A program made the position numbers and the translations under genes. The notes under the pieces were generated by a model. It ran no database searches. It saw only the letters and a list, made by a program, of their open reading frames with translations, and was not told where the DNA came from. A stretch of 64,000 bases of DNA from JAJFJD01 sp965228975 (GTDB lineage: Bacteria > Pseudomonadota > Alphaproteobacteria > UBA8366): assembly GCA_965228975.1 (NCBI GenBank), contig OZ245851.1, positions 1,364,001-1,428,000 on the forward strand, in the 5' to 3' direction. The first letter of the stretch is position 1. Each line of letters opens with the position of its first letter. This document shows, one piece after another, positions 60,458 through 64,000 of the stretch.

Positions 60458-61300
60458 ATGACACTGACGATCACGCCCCTGGGCGAGTTTGCCGGGGCCG
60501 AGGCCACCGGCGTCGACTTGCGGGAACCGCAGGATGCGGCGACGCGCCGGCGGTTGATCGACGCAGTGGTCGAGCATGTTGCGTTGGTGATCCGGGACCA
60601 GTCGCTGGACGCCCACAATTTTGCCAAGGCGGTAGCGCTATTCGGCGAAACCATGCCGCCGAATTTTACGGCCTTCAGCCACGAATCCGAAAGGGACGTG
60701 AGTTTCGTCTCCAATACGTTCCCGGGCAAGACAGGGGAGCGGGTCTATCACTCGAACTATTGGCACACGGATCACACGAACCGCGAGGAGCCGCCGAACT
60801 TCACCGCCCTCTACGCGCTGGAACTGCCGGCCTCGGGCGGCGGCGATACGGGGATCATCAACATGCGCGCGGCCTATGAGCGGCTGCCGGATGCGATGAA
60901 GGCCCGGATCGACGGGTTGCAGACGGTCAACGTGTTCCAGGGCAGCGCGTCGAAGAAGAAGTCGCATCGCTATGACACCTCGGCGCGCCGGATAGACGAC
61001 GTGCCGGTGATCCACCCGCTGGTGCGGACCCATCCCGCGAACGGCACGAAAGCGATTTACATGCATCAGGGGAAGGTGGAAAACTTCGTCGGCACGTCGC
61101 CTGAGGAGAGCCAGGACCTGGTGCTCGATCTGCTCGACACGGCCATCCAGCCGGATCTGATCTACCGCCACGAATGGCGGCTCGGCGATCTCTTGATTTG
61201 GGACGACCGGTCGACGATGCATAAAGCCTTCGCGAACTACGACCTCAATGAAACCCGAACGCTGCTGCGAACGCTCGTGAAGGGCGACAAGCCGTACTAG
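60458..61300 (+). CDS. TauD/TfdA family dioxygenase
   Basis: 280 aa. Ligands His103 and Asp105 (YWHTDHTN) and His255 (TMHKAFANYD); Arg271 for 2-oxoglutarate. It lacks the acidic insertion of the TauD at 46802 and its C-terminal ligand region (SASKKKSHRYD) is shorter. AAAGGAGAC precedes the ATG, and a TATGAT (-10-like) is at 60427. Ends with the usual KGDKPY tail. Transcribed away from IlvD/Edd. The substrate is unknown. Confidence 0.92.
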   Translation: MTLTITPLGEFAGAEATGVDLREPQDAATRRRLIDAVVEHVALVIRDQSLDAHNFAKAVALFGETMPPNFTAFSHESERDVSFVSNTFPGKTGERVYHSNYWHTDHTNREEPPNFTALYALELPASGGGDTGIINMRAAYERLPDAMKARIDGLQTVNVFQGSASKKKSHRYDTSARRIDDVPVIHPLVRTHPANGTKAIYMHQGKVENFVGTSPEESQDLVLDLLDTAIQPDLIYRHEWRLGDLLIWDDRSTMHKAFANYDLNETRTLLRTLVKGDKPY

Positions 61301-61325
61301 CCGACAGACAGTATTTTATCCATAG

Positions 61326-61366
61326 GCTGGCCCGGTGTTGCGACGACGCCGGGCCGGCTCCGTTTT
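61326..61366 (+). terminator. terminator-like hairpin after the TauD gene at 60458
   Basis: A long GC-rich stem (about 61326-61338 with 61346-61358, with some wobbles; core GGCCCGG/CCGGGCC) with a small loop, followed by TCC and four T. It lies 26 bases after the TauD stop and 18 bases before the GNAT start. Confidence 0.55.
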
Positions 61367-61383
61367 GTGGGAAAGGGAATGAC

Positions 61384-62136
61384 ATGAACGCGACCGAACT
61401 CGCCTGGCAGGCCGAGCAAGCCTGCCACAATGCCTGGCCGGCGCTGCATGAGGTTTGGTGCGGCGATTGGGTGCTGCGTGTCTCGGGCGGGTTCGGGCGA
61501 CGCGTGAACTCGGCCAATCCGTTGAACGCGGCGGCCGGTGCGGTCGACGAGACGCTATCGGCGTGCCGCGCCGTCTATGGCGGGCAGGGGCAGCCGGTGA
61601 TATTCCGGGTGCCGGCGTTGCTGGATCCGTCGGCCGATGCTCGGTTGGACGAACTGGGGTTCGGCGCGGAAGGCGAGACGATCACGCTGTACGCCGATAT
61701 CGCCATGGTTTCTTCCCGGCCGGATGATGCCGTCGAAATTCTCTCCTACCCGAGCGACGATTGGTTTGCGGCGATGCAAGCGCTGCAGGGACGGGATGAC
61801 GACGCGCATGCCTTTTTCATGCGTGTCGTCCGCTCGCTGATGGTCCCGGCCGGTTTCGCCGGCTTGCGCGCGGACGGCCGGCTCGCCGCTTTGGCGTTCG
61901 GTGTGCTGCACGGCGACCTTTTATGCGTCGAATCCGTGATCACCGACGAAGCGCAGCGCGGCAAAGGGTACGCCCGCCGGTTGTTGAACGGGCTTTTCGC
62001 GTGGGCGGCAGCGTCAGGCGCGCGCGGTGTCTGCCTACAGGTCGAGGCGCCGAACGCCCCGGCCATCGCCCTCTACAAAGGCCTCGGCCTGACGACCGAA
62101 CTGTATCGCTATCACTACCGCCGCGAACCCGCGTGA
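61384..62136 (+). CDS. GNAT family N-acetyltransferase
   Basis: 250 aa. The C-terminal GNAT domain has LAFGVLHGDLLCVESVITDEAQRGKGYARRLLNGLF (Q/R-x-x-G-x-G/A acetyl-CoA loop) and LQVEAPNAPAIALYKGLGL. The N-terminal half (LHEVWCGDWVLRVSGGFGRRVNSANPL) looks like a second, degenerate GNAT-like lobe, the usual arrangement in the 240-260 aa subgroup. GGGAAAGGGAAT precedes the ATG. Acceptor unknown. The RidA and deaminase genes on the opposite strand converge on it. Confidence 0.88.
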   Translation: MNATELAWQAEQACHNAWPALHEVWCGDWVLRVSGGFGRRVNSANPLNAAAGAVDETLSACRAVYGGQGQPVIFRVPALLDPSADARLDELGFGAEGETITLYADIAMVSSRPDDAVEILSYPSDDWFAAMQALQGRDDDAHAFFMRVVRSLMVPAGFAGLRADGRLAALAFGVLHGDLLCVESVITDEAQRGKGYARRLLNGLFAWAAASGARGVCLQVEAPNAPAIALYKGLGLTTELYRYHYRREPA

Positions 62137-62159
62137 CGCATTGCGGCTAGCGGACGGTT

Positions 62160-62510
62160 CTACTTCGCCGCCATCACCATGATCTCGACCTTCCAGTCCG
62201 GCGCGGCGAGCGCGCTGCACAGGCCGGCGCGGACGGGCGGGTTGGCGGGGTCGATCCAGGCGTCCCAAACCTCGTTCATGGCCGCGAAGTTTCGCATGTC
62301 CGTGACCCAGAGCTGCGCCCACAGGAGCTTCGACTTGTCGCTGCCGCATTCGGCCAGCAGCTTGTCGATCTTGGCCAGGATTTGCGCGGTTTGCGTCGCG
62401 ACGTCGGCATTCTGGTCGTCGCCGACCTGGCCGGCCAGGTAGATGACACCGTTGTGTTCCACGGATTGGCTCATCCGGGGGCCGATGTGATTACGGGTGA
62501 TATCGCTCAT
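62160..62510 (-). CDS. RidA/YjgF/YER057c/UK114 family protein
   Basis: 116 aa from ATG 62510 with TGGAGAGAAACCCC upstream. RidA features: VEHNGVIYLAGQVGDDQNAD, NPPVRAGLCSALA (the active-site Arg that binds reactive enamines/imines), and VEIMVMAAK at the C-terminus. It deaminates 2-aminoacrylate-like imines released by PLP or flavin oxidases, fitting the oxidases in this window. The frame continues upstream into the deaminase gene but the family starts here. Cytoplasmic. Confidence 0.9.
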   Translation of the reverse strand: MSDITRNHIGPRMSQSVEHNGVIYLAGQVGDDQNADVATQTAQILAKIDKLLAECGSDKSKLLWAQLWVTDMRNFAAMNEVWDAWIDPANPPVRAGLCSALAAPDWKVEIMVMAAK

Positions 62511-62563
62511 GGGGTTTCTCTCCATCTGAAGTTTGAGTAGCGAAGGGGGATACGCGGCCGGGG

Positions 62564-63016
62564 CTAACTGCCCCGGCGCAGCGCCGCGCAGTCTTCGGTC
62601 AGGATGCCGGTGACGACGTCGATCTTGTTGTCGGTCAGGTTGAGGAAGGACTCGACCGAGTAGCCGCCGTAATTGACGCTGAGCGGCTGCAGGTCGGCGA
62701 GCCGCGCGCCCATCACGAGCCGGTCGATCTTGGTCATGCAGATCGCCCACATGCACATGGGGCAGGGCTCCATGGTGGTGTAGAGCGTGGTGCCCGGCAA
62801 TTCGGTGACCTTTTCCGCTTGGCAGATATGGCGAATGGTGACGGTTTCCGCGTGACAGGTTGGATCGCAGGTGCTCGCCACGGTGTTGTGGCCGCGCGCG
62901 ATGATCTGGCCGTCGCGGATGATGAGCGATCCGATCGCGGGATTGCCCGCGGCGGCGCCGGTGCGCCCTTCGTCGAGGGCGTGGCGCATGAAGTCGATAT
63001 GCTGGTTTGAGGGCAT
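62564..63016 (-). CDS. nucleoside/nucleobase deaminase (cytidine deaminase-like fold)
   Basis: 150 aa from ATG 63016, with AAAGGACACCAGCC in front. Zinc motif: His55-Ala56-Glu57 in CHAE and Pro84-Cys85-Pro86-Met87-Cys88 (PCPMC), the CDA/guanine/tRNA-adenosine deaminase pattern. GNPAIGSLIIRDGQIIARGHN is typical of guanine-deaminase and YwpJ/TadA-like members. It removes an amino group from a nucleobase; base identity uncertain. It is divergent from TauD at 63147 and upstream of RidA (54 bases), which scavenges imines. Confidence 0.88.
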   Translation of the reverse strand: MPSNQHIDFMRHALDEGRTGAAAGNPAIGSLIIRDGQIIARGHNTVASTCDPTCHAETVTIRHICQAEKVTELPGTTLYTTMEPCPMCMWAICMTKIDRLVMGARLADLQPLSVNYGGYSVESFLNLTDNKIDVVTGILTEDCAALRRGS

Positions 63017-63088
63017 GGCTGGTGTCCTTTCCACTGTCGCCGCCGAGCCTACTGCAGCCTTGGGTATCGGGCCAGTGTAGGGCGAATT

Positions 63089-63118
63089 TTGACCGCTTTC
63101 CGTGTGCTACCGTACAAT
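63089..63118 (+). promoter_or_regulatory. sigma70-type promoter of the TauD gene at 63147
   Basis: TTGACC (63089-63094), 18-base spacer, TACAAT (63113-63118). The ATG lies 28 bases downstream, after CCGGAGGA (63132-63139). Confidence 0.6.
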
Positions 63119-63146
63119 CAGTTCGCATTTACCGGAGGATCGAAGC

Positions 63147-64000
63147 ATGGAAAACGTCGAAACGGTGGGCCAGAGTGCGGCGCCGCAAGGAATGGCTCAA
63201 ACCGCTGGTTTTCCGACGGTTCAGCCGCTGCCGAGTTTCATGGGTGCGGCGGTTACAGGGCTCGACCTGTCGAAGCCGCTCGACGACTCGGCCCGCGATG
63301 CGATCATGAGCGCCTTGCTCGAGTACCATATCCTGGTCTTCCCGAACCAGAACCTGTCGAAGGACGAGCAATACGCGTTCACCGAACGTTTCGGCGAGGT
63401 CGAGGGCCATGTGGTGCGGGGGTTGGACGGCGTGAAATCGCCCAAGGTCCATATGGTGTCCAACCTCGATCTCGACGGCAATCCGACCAAGACGCCGGCG
63501 ACAAGCGGCAATTTTTTCTGGCACACCGACAAGTCGTATCACGACATTCCTTCGCTCGCGACGCTTCTGCATGCCAAGAAGATCCCACCGAAGGGCGGCT
63601 CGACGCAGTTCGCCAACATCGCAAATGCCTATGACGAACTGCCGGACGTGATGAAGGACCGCATCCAGGGCCTGCGGGCGGTCCATAGTTGGGAAGCCAA
63701 CCGCGACAATACCTTCAACCGGCCCGCGACCGAGGAAGAAAAGGCCGAGCGGCCGCCGGTGTCGCATCCGATCGTCCGGACGCATCCGGACTCCGGCCGT
63801 AAGGTTCTGTATATCGGCATCCACACTTCGCATATCGAAGGAATGCCGGTCGCCGAGGGCCGGGAATTGCTGTACCGGCTGCTCGATTTCGCGACGCAGC
63901 CTCGCTTTGTCCATACCCATCACTGGCGCGAGGGCGAACTCGTCATGTGGGACAATCGTTGCCTTATGCATCGCGCTACCGGCGACTTCGAGATGGACAA
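63147..64000 (+). CDS. TauD/TfdA family dioxygenase, 3' end beyond the window
   Basis: Open to the last base: 284 codons visible, ending near the distal His motif CLMHRATGDF, so only about 20 residues are missing. Ligands His126 and Asp128 (FWHTDKSYH) and His275. This is the largest of the five TauD-type genes because of a ~30-residue N-terminal extension (to ~MAQTAGFPTVQP). Start ATG 63147 with CCGGAGGA and a good promoter upstream. It differs most in sequence from the other four. Substrate unknown. Confidence 0.9.
   Translation, partial: MENVETVGQSAAPQGMAQTAGFPTVQPLPSFMGAAVTGLDLSKPLDDSARDAIMSALLEYHILVFPNQNLSKDEQYAFTERFGEVEGHVVRGLDGVKSPKVHMVSNLDLDGNPTKTPATSGNFFWHTDKSYHDIPSLATLLHAKKIPPKGGSTQFANIANAYDELPDVMKDRIQGLRAVHSWEANRDNTFNRPATEEEKAERPPVSHPIVRTHPDSGRKVLYIGIHTSHIEGMPVAEGRELLYRLLDFATQPRFVHTHHWREGELVMWDNRCLMHRATGDFEMD

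Noticed and set aside
1..64000. Prophage, insertion sequence, integron or plasmid signals
   Set aside because: No integrase, transposase, terminal repeats, tRNA attachment site or replication gene is seen; composition looks even throughout.

Overview
High-G+C chromosomal DNA, most likely from an alphaproteobacterium of the Rhodospirillales type (inference). The grounds are the gene repertoire (TRAP transport, MmgE/PrpD, family III CoA-transferase, MaoC/FAS1-type hotdog dehydratases, many TauD-type oxygenases), a perfect TTAA-N7-TTAA CtrA-type site at 58118-58132 and an FNR/FixK-type box at 38752-38765. I see no tRNA, rRNA, insertion sequence, prophage, CRISPR array or replication origin. Coding density is very high: about 61 genes, no gap above 300 bases, and convergent genes that often touch or overlap by a few bases.

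Layout. 1-1850 (+): tail of what may be a TRAP permease gene, a creatininase-family hydrolase and a DctP solute receptor. 1911-6042 (-): a complete-looking run for phenylalanine/tyrosine breakdown (hppD, phhA, hmgA, FAH), with maleylacetoacetate isomerase not present. 6235-8319: DUF2066 exported protein, a lipoprotein and a YegP/DUF1508 protein. 8386-12683: CoA-transferase, small EthD-like protein, MmgE/PrpD protein and a Tat-exported Acg-like nitroreductase. 12685-15918 (-): amidase, FAD amine oxidase and GNAT. 16066-19106 (+): APH-like kinase, DUF1932 dehydrogenase and a hotdog dehydratase. 19122-23236: a flavin monooxygenase/acyl-CoA dehydrogenase-like protein, a VOC protein, OsmC and a membrane-anchored WD40 propeller. 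23441-27591: TauD, DAO-type oxidase, an atypical SDR and an acyl-CoA dehydrogenase. 27791-30345: an enolase-superfamily enzyme and a sulfatase. 30544-37767: a GT2-like protein, VOC, a TcuA-like dehydrogenase with a GntR/FCD regulator and its likely operators, a GT4 glycosyltransferase and a PabB-PabC fusion. 37828-41639: cupin, VOC, CBS-pair protein, enoyl-CoA hydratase and a two-subunit UxaA-type dehydratase. 41811-47653: two TauD genes around an MDR reductase, a membrane protein and a tandem pair of ATP-grasp genes. 47661-54031 (-): two gamma-glutamyltransferase paralogues flanking a P-type ATPase. 54228-64000: a small membrane protein, alpha/beta hydrolase, hotdog dehydratase, MBL hydrolase, ComA-like synthase, CtrA-linked small protein, IlvD/Edd dehydratase, TauD, GNAT, RidA, deaminase and a fifth TauD cut by the window end.

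How it works together. The window looks like a catabolic region for uptake and breakdown of organic acids, aromatic amino acids, amino-sugar or sugar acids, sulfonates/sulfates and acyl-CoA intermediates. Uptake is represented by the TRAP receptor. Oxygenases (five TauD types, HPPD, HGD, PAH), three sugar-acid-type dehydratases (enolase, UxaA, IlvD/Edd) and CoA enzymes feed central metabolism. Most exact substrates cannot be read from the sequence. The most interesting points are the CtrA-type and FNR-type sites, the duplicated ATP-grasp genes with a shared upstream block, the GntR operator pair, and several enzymes in which a normally invariant catalytic residue is replaced.
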